The position numbers and the translations under genes were made by a program. From contig OZ253540.1 in NCBI GenBank assembly GCA_965262485.1, forward strand, positions 2,604,001 to 2,668,000: a stretch of DNA of 64,000 nt, in the 5' to 3' direction. The notes beneath the pieces are model-generated. The model was given only the letters and a program-made list of their open reading frames with translations. It was not told the DNA's origin and did no database searches. Below, piece after piece: positions 18,031 to 26,979 of the stretch. This DNA is from Bin87 sp965262485. Its GTDB lineage: Bacteria; Chloroflexota; Dehalococcoidia; Lucifugimonadales; UBA3495. How positions within the stretch are numbered: the first letter of the stretch is position 1; each line of letters begins with the position of its first letter.

Positions 18031-19203
18031 ATGGCGTTACCTGATCGGATGAAATTCGGCATTTTTATGGGGCCGTTCCACCGGGCCGGCGAAAATCCCA
18101 CCCTGGCTCTCGAACGCGACCTGGAACTGGTGCAGTGGCTGGACTACCTGGGTTTTGATGAAGCCTGGATTGGCGAGCATCACAGCGCCGGTTGGGAAAT
18201 CATCTCCTCGCCGGAGATTTTTATTGGTGTCGCCGCCGACCGCACCAAGCACATCAAACTGGGCACCGGCGTGGTCAGTCTGCCCTACCATCATCCTTTC
18301 ATGGTGGCCAACTGGATGACCCAGCTCGACCACATGACTCGTGGCCGGGTGATGCTGGGTGTTGGCCCGGGCGCTCTCCCCGGCGATGCTTACATGATGG
18401 GCATCGACCCCACTAAACAGCGGATCCGGATGGACGAATCCCTCGGCGTAATAATGCGCCTCTTCAAAGAGAAGGAGCCGATTACCCACCACAGCGACTG
18501 GTTTGAGTTGCAGGAAGCCATGCTCCAGCTTCGGCCCTACCAGACTCCGCACATGCCCATCTCGGTGGCCTCGGTGCAAACCCCCTCGGGCGTGGCGCTG
18601 GCCGGCAAGCACGGAGCGTCCGTGCTGACCATCACGACCCCGCGCGACCCGGCCGCTGCCTCCGGCACCGACCTCAAGGAACTTTGGGACATTTGTGAAG
18701 AATCTGCCGCCGAGCATAACCAGGTGGTTGATCGCTTTGACTGGCGCCTGGTGCTCCCGGTCCATCTGGCCGACACTCGTGAAGAAGCATTTGAGCAGGC
18801 CCGCATCGGCGCCGGCCGTTACCAGCGTGAATACTTCGAGCACACCATGGGCCGTCCGCAGGTGGTGGATGGTCCGCCTGAAAAGATCATTGATGTGCTG
18901 GCCGAACGCGGCGCCTGGATCATCGGCACGCCCGATGACTGTATCGAAGGCATCAAGCGCCTTGAAGAGCGCAGCGGCGGTTTCGGAGCATTCATGGTGC
19001 AGACCGTGGACTGGGCCTCACGCGAGCACATGATGCACAGCTACGAACTGATCGCCCGCCACGTTATGCCCCATTTCCAGGGTTCGGCCGATGCTGCGAA
19101 GGCCTCTAACCAGTGGGCATACGAGCACAACGAAACCCTGATGGCCGGGCGCACCCGTGCCCTGGACCGTGCGCGCGAGGATTACACAGCCCGCAGTGCA
19201 TAG
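18031..19203 (+). CDS. LLM class flavin-dependent monooxygenase
   Basis: 390 residues, luciferase-like (PF00296). MKFGIFMGPFHRAGENPTLA at the N-terminus, GFDEAWIGEHHSAGWE (conserved EHH), KLGTGVVSLPYHHPFMVAN and LDHMTRGRVMLGVGPG are the flavin-site signatures of limonene-monooxygenase or LadA-type enzymes. Role: oxygenation of a hydrophobic organic compound with FMNH2; substrate unknown. ATG 18031 has GGAGGAGG upstream. The gene stands alone. Confidence 0.9.
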   Translation: MALPDRMKFGIFMGPFHRAGENPTLALERDLELVQWLDYLGFDEAWIGEHHSAGWEIISSPEIFIGVAADRTKHIKLGTGVVSLPYHHPFMVANWMTQLDHMTRGRVMLGVGPGALPGDAYMMGIDPTKQRIRMDESLGVIMRLFKEKEPITHHSDWFELQEAMLQLRPYQTPHMPISVASVQTPSGVALAGKHGASVLTITTPRDPAAASGTDLKELWDICEESAAEHNQVVDRFDWRLVLPVHLADTREEAFEQARIGAGRYQREYFEHTMGRPQVVDGPPEKIIDVLAERGAWIIGTPDDCIEGIKRLEERSGGFGAFMVQTVDWASREHMMHSYELIARHVMPHFQGSADAAKASNQWAYEHNETLMAGRTRALDRAREDYTARSA

Positions 19204-19293
19204 CCATCCGCAACCATCTCGCGGCCGCCGCCGACCCATAATTTTGGTGTCGCACGGCGGCCCATTGTTACAAGCATGGCCCGCCGGAGAAGC

Positions 19294-19704
19294 ATGATGA
19301 GTTTCTGGGATGAGGTCTACAAACTACGGGAGCAGGGCCTTATCCCACGGGTGTGGACGCGAGAATGTTTGCGGCCCCATCTGCTAGGGCCATATACGCC
19401 CAATTCTATAAACACCATCCCATCAAATCAAAGCATAACCAGGGATGGTAAAGAAATTGGCAACTACGTTAAACATGGGCGAGACCCCAAGGCTTGGCGC
19501 ATTGGGCGCGGTGAGTTTCAGCTGGTCGTTGACCCGGATGATGATGCGGCGACTCAGGAAACGGAGCGATTACGCGCTAAAGCTTACTCAATGCTGGCCC
19601 GCAACCTGCTGAGTGGTAGCCCATACCCGTTGCGTGGCATCCCGTTGAAGTATGACCACCCGTTTGAGGGGATTGACTTTTACGAGCGGGAATCCCAAGG
19701 GTGA
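19294..19704 (+). CDS. Probable antitoxin partner of the PIN protein (unrecognised family)
   Basis: 136 residues from ATG 19294 (GGAGA just upstream; another ATG at 19276). No DNA-binding fold is visible. The C-terminus LRGIPLKYDHPFEGIDF is similar in kind to the short toxin-binding tails of VapB/DUF2281-like antitoxins. The stop overlaps the next gene's GTG by 4 bases (GTGA), the usual layout of antitoxin then toxin. It is longer than most VapB proteins, so the assignment is by position. Confidence 0.5.
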   Translation: MMSFWDEVYKLREQGLIPRVWTRECLRPHLLGPYTPNSINTIPSNQSITRDGKEIGNYVKHGRDPKAWRIGRGEFQLVVDPDDDAATQETERLRAKAYSMLARNLLSGSPYPLRGIPLKYDHPFEGIDFYERESQG

Positions 19705-20093
19705 TAGTGCTTGATACGCACATTTGGATATGGTTGGTCCAAACCCGGGAGCGTCTGCGCGAAGCTCAGTTGACCGCGATAATGAACAACCAAAGTGGCG
19801 CCATTGGAATCTGCTCAACATCCATCTGGGAAATTGCCAAGATTGTAGAGCTCGGTGGGATACAGCTGAATGTGGAGTTGCCTCAATGGTTCGAAAATGC
19901 GTTATTGTACCCAAGAATTACTACTCTCAACCTCACTCCGGCCATCGCGATCGAGTCAACCAGGTTGCCGGGAGATTTTCACCGAGACCCGTCAGACCAG
20001 ATTATCGTTGCCACGGCTAGAATCAATGGCTGTCCGTTGGTAACCAGTGATGAAAAGATACGCCTGTATCCATACGTAGAGACAATTTACTGA
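19701..20093 (+). CDS. PIN-domain RNase toxin, VapC type
   Basis: 130 residues. MIVLDTHIWIWLV gives the first acidic residue (Asp5). STSIWEIAKIVELG gives the conserved Ser/Glu, and RDPSDQIIVATA carries the two further Asp of the PIN quartet. This is the Sll0205-like branch. Such proteins cleave RNA (often tRNA or rRNA) until neutralised by the antitoxin. GTG start overlaps the upstream gene by 4 bases. Confidence 0.88.
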   Translation: MIVLDTHIWIWLVQTRERLREAQLTAIMNNQSGAIGICSTSIWEIAKIVELGGIQLNVELPQWFENALLYPRITTLNLTPAIAIESTRLPGDFHRDPSDQIIVATARINGCPLVTSDEKIRLYPYVETIY

Positions 20094-20125
20094 CTGCGAA
20101 TCCTTTAAAATGGGAGGCCCCAACT

Positions 20126-22090
20126 ATGCCCCTGCACCCACAAGCCCAACAGGTTATCGACGCTACGCGCGCGCTGGGGCTGCCGCCGAATCACACCGTA
20201 TCTCCTGCGGAGGCCCGGGCAAACGCCGCGCAGCGATTGCGTAGCCCCGGCCCGGACGTTGCCAAAGTTGAAGACCGCTCCGTCCCCGGCCCGGCGGCGA
20301 ACGTTCCAGTACGCATTTACAGCCCCGACGGCAACGGGCCTTTTCCCATCCTGGTCTGGTACCACGGTGGTGGTTGGGTGGTAGGAGACCTCGATTCAGC
20401 CGACGGCACGGCGCGGCATCTTTGCGTCAGCTCCGGCAACATTGTCGTGTCGGTGGATTACCGTCTGGCTCCCGAGGCCAAATTCCCCGAACCTTTCGAT
20501 GACTGCTATGCGGCCACCCGGTGGGCCAGCGAAAACGCGGAATCTCTAGGCGGTGTGAAGGGAGTTGTATCAGTCGGAGGAGATAGCGCTGGCGGCAATC
20601 TCGCTGCCGCCGTCGCAATCAAGGCGGCCGAAACGGGAGACGTTCGTGTCAGTCACCAGTTGTTGGTGTACCCGGTGACGGACCGTGATTTCGGCACCGG
20701 CTCTTACACCGATAACGGCGCCGGTTACAACCTGGAGCGCGAAGGTATGATGTGGTACTGGGACGCCTACCTGGCTGACCCGGCGGACGCGGCGGATCCG
20801 TTGGTCGCTCCCCTGCAATTGCCAGTTGATTTCGCCGCCGCCAAAGACCTGGCCAAAGCCTTTACGATCACTGCGGAATACGACCCGCTGCGCGACGAGG
20901 GCGAAGCGTACGCGCGCCACCTGCAGCGGATGGGTGTTCCATCCAGCGGTCAACGCTACGACGGGATGATTCACGGTTTCTTCGGCCTGGCCAGCAACAT
21001 GGATACAGCTCGCGTAGCCATGGATGACGCCGGCGCGTTCCTGCGCAGCGCAGTCGATGACGTGGTAGCGGAGTATCACGCTCAACACCAGGGGGACACC
21101 GGCGCAATGCGTCAGTTGTTAGACCCACAGGCTCGGAACGTGCTGGAAATCTTTGATTCGCTGGATATGAAGCCATTCCAGAACATGAGCGTCGCAGAAT
21201 GCCGTGAAGTGATGGACAACCGGCCCCGTCCGCCGGGCCCGGCGGTTGGCAAGGTCGAAGACCGCGTTATCCAGAATATGTACGGCAAAGAGCCGGGCGA
21301 CGTTCCCATCCGCATATACACCCCGGATACCCGGGGATCCTGGGGCATTCTCATGTGGTTCCACGGCGGCGGCTGGGTTATCGGCAACATTGAAACCGCC
21401 GACGCCACCGCGCGGGAGCTATGCGTTGGCGCCGACTGCGTTGTCATTTCGGTGGACTACCGCCTGGCCCCCGAGTACAAATTCCCCACTCCGTTCGAGG
21501 ACTGTCTCACCGCCACCATTTGGGCAACTTACAACGCCGAATCGCTGGGTGGTCGACCCAATGCCGTCGCCGTGGGCGGTGACAGCGCCGGCGGCAACCT
21601 GGCGGCGGCAATAGCCCTGTCCCACGAAGACTTCGAGACGCCGCCGGTGTATCAACTTCTCGTGTATCCCGCCACCGACGCCGCCTACAGTGGACGATCC
21701 TACACGGTGAACGGCTCGGGCATGTTCCTGGAAACGGCGAGTATGCGCTGGTTCTGGGACCATTATCTGGATCGCGCTGAACTCTCGGCGTACAACATCT
21801 TCGTTTCCCCGTTGCGGGCCCGGCTCACCCCTGATCTGGCGCCGGCTCTGGTGATTACCGCTGAGTTCGATCCCCTGCGCGACGAAGGGGAGGCCTATGC
21901 CGCAGCCCTTCGGGATGCGGGTGTACCCACCGTGCAAAAGCGGTTCGACGGCGTGATTCACGGCTTCTTTGGGATGCCCCACGTAATAGACAAAGGGCGG
22001 CAGGCGCTGGAACTATCTTGCGCCGAACTGCGCTCAGTGTTCGGCAGCATACTGCAACACGAGGCGGCAGCAGCGGCGGCGGACGACTGA
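20126..22090 (+). CDS. Two-domain alpha/beta-hydrolase (tandem HSL-family esterase)
   Basis: 654 residues made of two consecutive HSL-type (alpha/beta hydrolase-3) domains. Domain 1: HGGG at 80-83, GDSAGG with Ser154, DPLRDE with Asp253, HGFF with His283. Domain 2: HGGG at 413-416, GDSAGG with Ser487, DPLRDE with Asp582, HGFF with His612. Both triads and oxyanion loops are complete, so both halves should be active. Family members hydrolyse short acyl esters. Most homologs have one domain of about 310 residues. ATG 20126 has GGGAGG upstream. Confidence 0.92.
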   Translation: MPLHPQAQQVIDATRALGLPPNHTVSPAEARANAAQRLRSPGPDVAKVEDRSVPGPAANVPVRIYSPDGNGPFPILVWYHGGGWVVGDLDSADGTARHLCVSSGNIVVSVDYRLAPEAKFPEPFDDCYAATRWASENAESLGGVKGVVSVGGDSAGGNLAAAVAIKAAETGDVRVSHQLLVYPVTDRDFGTGSYTDNGAGYNLEREGMMWYWDAYLADPADAADPLVAPLQLPVDFAAAKDLAKAFTITAEYDPLRDEGEAYARHLQRMGVPSSGQRYDGMIHGFFGLASNMDTARVAMDDAGAFLRSAVDDVVAEYHAQHQGDTGAMRQLLDPQARNVLEIFDSLDMKPFQNMSVAECREVMDNRPRPPGPAVGKVEDRVIQNMYGKEPGDVPIRIYTPDTRGSWGILMWFHGGGWVIGNIETADATARELCVGADCVVISVDYRLAPEYKFPTPFEDCLTATIWATYNAESLGGRPNAVAVGGDSAGGNLAAAIALSHEDFETPPVYQLLVYPATDAAYSGRSYTVNGSGMFLETASMRWFWDHYLDRAELSAYNIFVSPLRARLTPDLAPALVITAEFDPLRDEGEAYAAALRDAGVPTVQKRFDGVIHGFFGMPHVIDKGRQALELSCAELRSVFGSILQHEAAAAAADD

Positions 22091-22166
22091 AGCTTATGGC
22101 AACTGACGCATCTGCCAGTGTGTCTGTGTTAAAATGCTACTTACCTGGCAGAGAAACGGCGCAACT
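22076..22166 (+). repeat. Upstream duplicated block, first copy
   Basis: The 75 bases before ATG 22167 are nearly identical to those before ATG 23114 (AACTGACGCATCTGCCAGTG, GTGTTAAAATGCTAC, ACGGCGCAACT). It probably includes the promoter of each gene; TTAAAAT is a plausible -10 box. The second copy is at 23020-23113. Confidence 0.85.
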
Positions 22167-22985
22167 ATGACAACCCCCATCCAATCGTTCCAGGACATTC
22201 TGGATTTGCTGGAACAAAATCCAGAATACCGGGAGGCGATGCGCTGTTACATCCTGGACGAGGAATTTCGGCGTCTGCCTGCCGATTTCCGGGAACTGCG
22301 GGAAAGCATCGCCAGCTTGGCTCAAACCGTTCGGGAATACGTGGCGGCCACCGATGCGCGGTTGGGTCGGCTGGAAGATGGGCAGGCCGAACTGAAAACC
22401 GACGTCGCCGTACTCAAAACGGATGTCACCGAGCTGAAAGCCGACGTCACGGAACTGAAGGCCGATGTGACCGAGCTGAAAGCCGACGTCACGGAACTGA
22501 AAGTTGGGCAGATCAGGCTGGAAGAAGGTCAAGCCAGGCTGGAAGGCCGTATCGGCGACGTGGCCGGTACTGCTTACGAACGGCGTATCGTTAAGCATAG
22601 CCGCAGTATCGCAGGCCGATACCTGGGTATCAAGCGCGCCAAAATTCTGCGCAGCATCAACGTCACGGAGCACGAAGCCCTTGATGGCCTTATGGAAACC
22701 GCCACCGAAGCAGGCTCCGTTACCGACGAACAGGGCTACGAACTGGACTTGGCGGACATCATTGTCACCGGGTCCGGCGCCCCGGGTGGAGCGGACTACG
22801 CGGTCATTGAAGTATCCGAAACTATTGACGACAACGACGTGGACCGGGCCCGCGAACGCGCCGCTATCCTGGCCAGGGCGGTCAGCAAGCCGGTTACTGC
22901 CGCCGTTATCGGCAAGAGCGTTTCCGACGCCAATCGCCAGCGCGCTGCCCAAAGCAGCGTGACCGTCATAATAATGGCGGAATAG
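22167..22985 (+). CDS. Coiled-coil protein with PD-(D/E)xK-like C-terminus, copy 1
   Basis: 272 residues. An N-terminal helix pair (SFQDILDLLEQNPEYREAMR) is followed by a long coiled coil with four TELKADV-type heptads. The C-terminal domain (about 140-272) has DLADIIV and YAVIEVSETID, a D...ExS layout similar to the PD-(D/E)xK nuclease fold but without the final Lys. Function unknown; proteins of this architecture are common in filamentous and cyanobacterial-type genomes as multicopy families. ATG 22167 chosen because both copies start at the same Met. Confidence 0.68.
   Translation: MTTPIQSFQDILDLLEQNPEYREAMRCYILDEEFRRLPADFRELRESIASLAQTVREYVAATDARLGRLEDGQAELKTDVAVLKTDVTELKADVTELKADVTELKADVTELKVGQIRLEEGQARLEGRIGDVAGTAYERRIVKHSRSIAGRYLGIKRAKILRSINVTEHEALDGLMETATEAGSVTDEQGYELDLADIIVTGSGAPGGADYAVIEVSETIDDNDVDRARERAAILARAVSKPVTAAVIGKSVSDANRQRAAQSSVTVIIMAE
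22422..22505 (+). repeat. Two tandem 42-bp units coding for heptads
   Basis: GATGTCACCGAGCTGAAAGCC and its sister unit alternate four times as two 42-base units, coding for TELKADV heptads. The sister gene at 23114 has only one such unit, so the array has expanded or contracted since the duplication. Confidence 0.85.
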
Positions 22986-23019
22986 CAAACCCCGGGTGAT
23001 GCGAAAGCCGCCGCCAGCG

Positions 23020-23113
23020 GTGGCGGCGGACAACTAAAGCTTATCGCAACTGACGCATCTGCCAGTGTGTCTGTGTTAAAATGCTACTTACCTAGCAGAG
23101 AGACGGCGCAACT
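23020..23113 (+). repeat. Upstream duplicated block, second copy
   Basis: Partner of 22076-22166, with a handful of substitutions; includes the same TTAAAATGCTAC element ahead of the paralog. The similarity continues into the first 200 bases of both genes. Confidence 0.85.
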
Positions 23114-23827
23114 ATGGCAACCCGCATAGAATCGTTCCAAGACATTCTGGATTTGCTGGAACAAAATCCAGAATACCGGGAGGCTATGCGCCGTTACATT
23201 CTGGACGAGGAATTTCGGCGTCTGCCTGCCGATGTCCGGGAACTACGGGAAAGCATCGTCAGCTTGGCTCAAACCGTTCGGGAATACGTGGCGGCCACCG
23301 ATGCGCGGTTGGGTCGCCTGGAAGATGGGCAGGCCGAACTGAAAGCCGACGTGACCGAACTGAAAGCCGGGCAGACGCGGATGCAGGGTCAACTCAACAA
23401 CCTGACTGGAACGGACTATGAGCGAAAAGTTGTCAAGCTGGCAACCCGCGCTGTCAGGCGTTATTTTGATATCCGCAACGCTCAGCTGATCCATTCCATC
23501 ACCAATTTGGACAACTTCCACCTGGCAAACTTGTTGGAACAAGCCACTGATACCAGCACCATCTCCGATGACCAGGCCGATGACTTGGTGCGATCCGACC
23601 TGATCCTGCTGGGCCAAACCCCGGCCGGCGAGCCGGCCTATGCCGTTGCCGAAGTCTCCGTTACCATCGACGAGAATGATGTTGACCGCGCTGTCCAACG
23701 AGCCCGCATCCTGCAAACCGCCAGCGGAGTGGGGACGCAAGCGGCGGTCATCGGAACGGTAATCTCCGATGCTAACCGCCAACGCGCCAATGCGGTCGGC
23801 GTAACCTTCATCGCTATCGACGAGTAG
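23114..23827 (+). CDS. Coiled-coil protein with PD-(D/E)xK-like C-terminus, copy 2
   Basis: 237 residues, paralog of the gene at 22167. The first 75 residues are almost identical; the C-terminal domains share only the skeleton (DLVRSDLIL, YAVAEVSVTIDENDVDRA, SDANRQRA). The heptad region is shorter. The conserved 5' half with divergent 3' half indicates recent duplication or conversion of the upstream half and diversifying selection or exchange of the C-terminal domain. Confidence 0.68.
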   Translation: MATRIESFQDILDLLEQNPEYREAMRRYILDEEFRRLPADVRELRESIVSLAQTVREYVAATDARLGRLEDGQAELKADVTELKAGQTRMQGQLNNLTGTDYERKVVKLATRAVRRYFDIRNAQLIHSITNLDNFHLANLLEQATDTSTISDDQADDLVRSDLILLGQTPAGEPAYAVAEVSVTIDENDVDRAVQRARILQTASGVGTQAAVIGTVISDANRQRANAVGVTFIAIDE

Positions 23828-23930
23828 GATACCGGGCCGAAAACCAGCCCATAACCCAAAAGGGGCAGACATGGCGCCGTATCCAGATTGGATGTGAGAA
23901 GGAGTAGGGTACTGCGGCAACTGCGGCCGC

Positions 23931-24215
23931 TTGGAAAGTCTATACCAGTGGGTAACAACTGAGGGGCACCGGGGCGTATCGTGCGCGGAATGCGCGGCAG
24001 AATACGGATGGGTCGCACCAGCGGCGCCAAGTCCTGCTGAAGGCCGCGACGGGAGAAATATCAGAACTTATGCGACTGACGCGTCCACCCACAATTCAGA
24101 CATATTCGGCGAATGGGTGGTGCGTGGAATCGCCATCGCCATCGGGTTTCTCATCGTAGAAATCCCGCTCGTTATAATAGTTTATTTGTGGCTCAATCAG
24201 CAGTTGAGCAGTTGA
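23931..24215 (+). CDS. Zinc-ribbon membrane protein, start unclear
   Basis: 94 residues from TTG 23931. The open frame extends upstream to 23898 and reads YCGNCGRL there, so the full protein has CxxC (YCGNC), CAEC at the middle and a C-terminal membrane helix (IAIAIGFLIVEIPLVIIVYL). The upstream ATG at 23892 is followed directly by a TGA codon (23895), after a GAAGGAG sequence; a read of that codon as Trp would give MWEGVGYCGNCG. Either the gene has a nonsense change at codon 2 or it starts at TTG and loses half the zinc site. Confidence 0.5.
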   Translation: MESLYQWVTTEGHRGVSCAECAAEYGWVAPAAPSPAEGRDGRNIRTYATDASTHNSDIFGEWVVRGIAIAIGFLIVEIPLVIIVYLWLNQQLSS

Positions 24216-24292
24216 GCAAGGTAGGATTGTGAGTCGCGGCAACAGACCTAACCGTCGCGAATGACCAATATGCCTTTTGCCACGGAATAAGG

Positions 24293-24415
24293 ATGGATAA
24301 CTTTGCAGGAGAACTGCTCAAACTCCTTACAGACCTGCTGCCTAACAGCGACGCAGGGAAAATCATAGCAATAGTCACCGTCATTACATCTGCAAGGATT
24401 GCGACAAGTGGCTGA
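24293..24415 (+). CDS. Possible small hydrophobic protein
   Basis: 40 residues, MDNFAGELLKLL at the start then KIIAIVTVITSARIA, with GGA seven bases upstream. No homology is visible. The stretch 24216-24647 between clear genes otherwise holds a palindromic CACCGGCGAAGGCCGGAG copy at about 24529-24546 and nothing else recognised. Confidence 0.25.
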   Translation: MDNFAGELLKLLTDLLPNSDAGKIIAIVTVITSARIATSG

Positions 24416-24647
24416 ACTAATGGGCTCGTAAGACCGTCAACCGGCGGCGACGTTACCGCTAGGGAGACCGAACGGAAACGGCTAGAGAGCAGGCAGGGCT
24501 ATCGCATATAAAATCAGAACCTCGTCACACCGGCGAAGGCCGGAGTCCAGAGCGTGTTATCCGCCTGGTTTTTGCAACGAAACTGCTGACAGGCGCTCGT
24601 CGCAAACGCTGAAAACCATAAAGGCGAAATTCGTTTCGAGGAAACTA

Positions 24648-25511
24648 ATGACCCCCACCGCAGAAATCGACAACCAGGCGGATGCCGTTGGGCTTACGGT
24701 GGCTCGGGCGGCGCAGCGGGCGGCAGCTCCTGACACGGTTATTCTGTTTGGTTCGCGGGCCCGGGGCGACCACCGGGCCAATTCGGATGTTGACTTGCTT
24801 ATCGTCTATAATGACAGCTCAATCACGCCTCGGGGCGATGTTCGGCAGGCCATCCGGGAATACTTTGCGGCGCATCCGCCGGCTCTCAGCGTAGATATTA
24901 TTACTATGAGCCGCGATAGGTTCGCTCACTGCAGTCGTGCCCAAAATCATGTGGCCGGCCAAGCCCTTCGAGACGGTATAATTATGAGCGGAGAAGAATT
25001 GGAGTGCGGATCTGACTATGACGACGGGTATCCCACCGACTGGCCGGACATCAAGCAAAGGCTGATCAATGCCTACCGCAATCTTCGTATGTTTGAATTG
25101 GGTATCGCGGAGCTTCCCGAAGACCAGGAGTCTTACGGATTCCACGCCCAGCAGGCCGTGGAGAACGTAACTAAAGCCTGGATGTCCACTGCCGGTCTCC
25201 GCTACCGGCGAGCCCATGACCTTGACGAAATAGCTGCTATCATTTTCAGCGACCCGCAACAGGCAAATTCTCTGGCCGGTCATCAGCTGCAAGCCCTCAT
25301 GGACTATACAACCGGCCCTGACCCCGACGACCCGTCCCGGAACAAAAACCGGTTGACCCGGTACGCGGTGGGCTATCGATACGGCGGGACGGGCTATCGC
25401 ATGGACGATTTGGATCGGAGCCGCTTCCGGCAGGAAATCAACCTGGCCGTCTATACAATTATCAATCACGTGTACGACATCACCGGAACGAACCTGTCCG
25501 ACCTGCAATGA
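24648..25511 (+). CDS. MNT-HEPN fusion: nucleotidyltransferase with HEPN ribonuclease domain
   Basis: 287 residues. The N-terminal half is a minimal nucleotidyltransferase: GSRARG at 35-40 then SDVDLL with Asp47 and Asp49. The C-terminal half is a HEPN domain with FHAQQAVENVTKAW and the Rx4H motif R185-YRRA-H190, followed by DLDEI. In known two-gene MNT/HEPN toxin-antitoxin pairs the MNT partner adds AMP to the HEPN RNase and silences it; here both are fused. ATG 24648 has GAGGAAAC upstream. No other TA partner is next to it. Confidence 0.88.
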   Translation: MTPTAEIDNQADAVGLTVARAAQRAAAPDTVILFGSRARGDHRANSDVDLLIVYNDSSITPRGDVRQAIREYFAAHPPALSVDIITMSRDRFAHCSRAQNHVAGQALRDGIIMSGEELECGSDYDDGYPTDWPDIKQRLINAYRNLRMFELGIAELPEDQESYGFHAQQAVENVTKAWMSTAGLRYRRAHDLDEIAAIIFSDPQQANSLAGHQLQALMDYTTGPDPDDPSRNKNRLTRYAVGYRYGGTGYRMDDLDRSRFRQEINLAVYTIINHVYDITGTNLSDLQ

Positions 25512-25568
25512 CCCACCGACTCAACCAACCGTAACCGCAAACCCCACTTTCTCAAAGGAGCGACTATT

Positions 25569-26912
25569 ATGGCTGAGACGATTCAGGAACAATACATCCG
25601 TATGAACCCCCGGTCCCGGGGCCTGCAACCCGACTTCCAGGCTCGATTCCCTTCCGGCAGCCCGGGACACGATGGGTACACGTCAGACCCGTTCCCGGTC
25701 ATCGTTGCTCGCGGCAGCGGGCCGCGCAAATGGGACATCGACGGCAACGAGTATGTGGATTACGGCATGGGATCAGCATCCCTGCTGCTGGGTCATGCCC
25801 ACCCCGAGGTAGTGAGCGCATTATCGGCGGTACTTGCCGACGGTTCCCACTTTGGCGCTCCCACCGAGCCCATGCTGGAATGGGGAGAACGGGTTTGCGC
25901 GCTGATGCCGTGCGCTGACAAAGTCCGTTTCGTCGGCTCCGGCGCAGAGGCTACGATGCTCGCCATGCGCGTCGCTCGGGGATACACCGGGAAAGAAAAA
26001 ATCATCCGGTGGGAATCCCACTACCACGGATGGCACGACTACGCAATGCCCGGCAACCTGCCGCCCTTCGATGTGCCGGCGTCCATTGGCATTCCTCAAG
26101 GTACCATCGACTCGATTATCGTGCTGCCCACCGACCTCTCTGTGCTGGAGAATGCCCTGGCGAATGACGACAACATCGCCGGCGTCATCACGGAAGCGTC
26201 GGGCGCATCCTACGGAACCGTGCCGCTGCCAGATGGATTCCTGGAAGGCGTGCGTCGTCTGACCCGCGAATACGGCGTGGTGATGATTATGGACGAGGTT
26301 ATCACGGGTTTCCGGTGGGCGCCCGGTGGCGCTCAGGAACGCCTCGGCATTGACACCGACCTTTTCACGATGGCAAAAATCCTCACCGGTGGCCTACCCG
26401 GCGGAGCCGTTGCCGGCCGTGATGAATTTATGGCCGTAATGCACCAGACCGGCGACAGTCAACACGACCGTTACGAGCGCGTGTTGCACGGTGGGACGTT
26501 CAACGCCAACCCGTATGCTGCGGCTGCCGGCAACGCCGCCCTGCGGCTGGTGGCAACCGGCGAGTACAATGCCCAGGCCGACCTGATGGCCGACCGCCTG
26601 CGCGTTGGCTTGCGGGAAGTTGTCGAACGCCGTGAGGTCAATGCCACCGTGTACGGGGAAGCATCGACCTTCCACCTGTTTTTTGGCGCCAGCAGTATCG
26701 ACGGGCTGGATGCCTCGCGCCTGAAGGACCAACCGGTGGCGATCCAGCGCAGCCTGCGTCAAGCTCTGCAAGTTCGTGGAGTTGACCTGATGTCCCGCAC
26801 CAGCGGGGTGCTGTCGGGCACTCACACCGAAACCGACATCGACTTCACCATCGAAGCATTTGACGGCGCCATCGCCGCCATGATGGAAGAAGGATTGATT
26901 CAGCACAGCTAG
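25569..26912 (+). CDS. Class III aminotransferase, HemL (glutamate-1-semialdehyde aminomutase) type
   Basis: 447 residues. PLP fold with FVGSGAEATMLAMR (phosphate loop), DEVITGFR (Asp for pyridine N), and MAK270ILTGG with the Schiff-base lysine. Length and motifs match GSA aminomutase, but many catabolic class III aminotransferases share them, so the reaction could also be another amine transfer. AAAGGAGCG upstream supports ATG 25569. No hem genes nearby. Confidence 0.82.
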   Translation: MAETIQEQYIRMNPRSRGLQPDFQARFPSGSPGHDGYTSDPFPVIVARGSGPRKWDIDGNEYVDYGMGSASLLLGHAHPEVVSALSAVLADGSHFGAPTEPMLEWGERVCALMPCADKVRFVGSGAEATMLAMRVARGYTGKEKIIRWESHYHGWHDYAMPGNLPPFDVPASIGIPQGTIDSIIVLPTDLSVLENALANDDNIAGVITEASGASYGTVPLPDGFLEGVRRLTREYGVVMIMDEVITGFRWAPGGAQERLGIDTDLFTMAKILTGGLPGGAVAGRDEFMAVMHQTGDSQHDRYERVLHGGTFNANPYAAAAGNAALRLVATGEYNAQADLMADRLRVGLREVVERREVNATVYGEASTFHLFFGASSIDGLDASRLKDQPVAIQRSLRQALQVRGVDLMSRTSGVLSGTHTETDIDFTIEAFDGAIAAMMEEGLIQHS

Positions 26913-26979
26913 AGCCGGCTGACAATTAGCAAACCAGCCCGTCATTCCTGGCTTACATCGTCATTCCTGATTTTTGGGT

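Noticed and set aside
22137..23033. 298-codon frame opposite the coiled-coil gene
   Set aside because: Mirror image of the heptad repeat and codon bias; composition is low-complexity (GFQLGH repeats).
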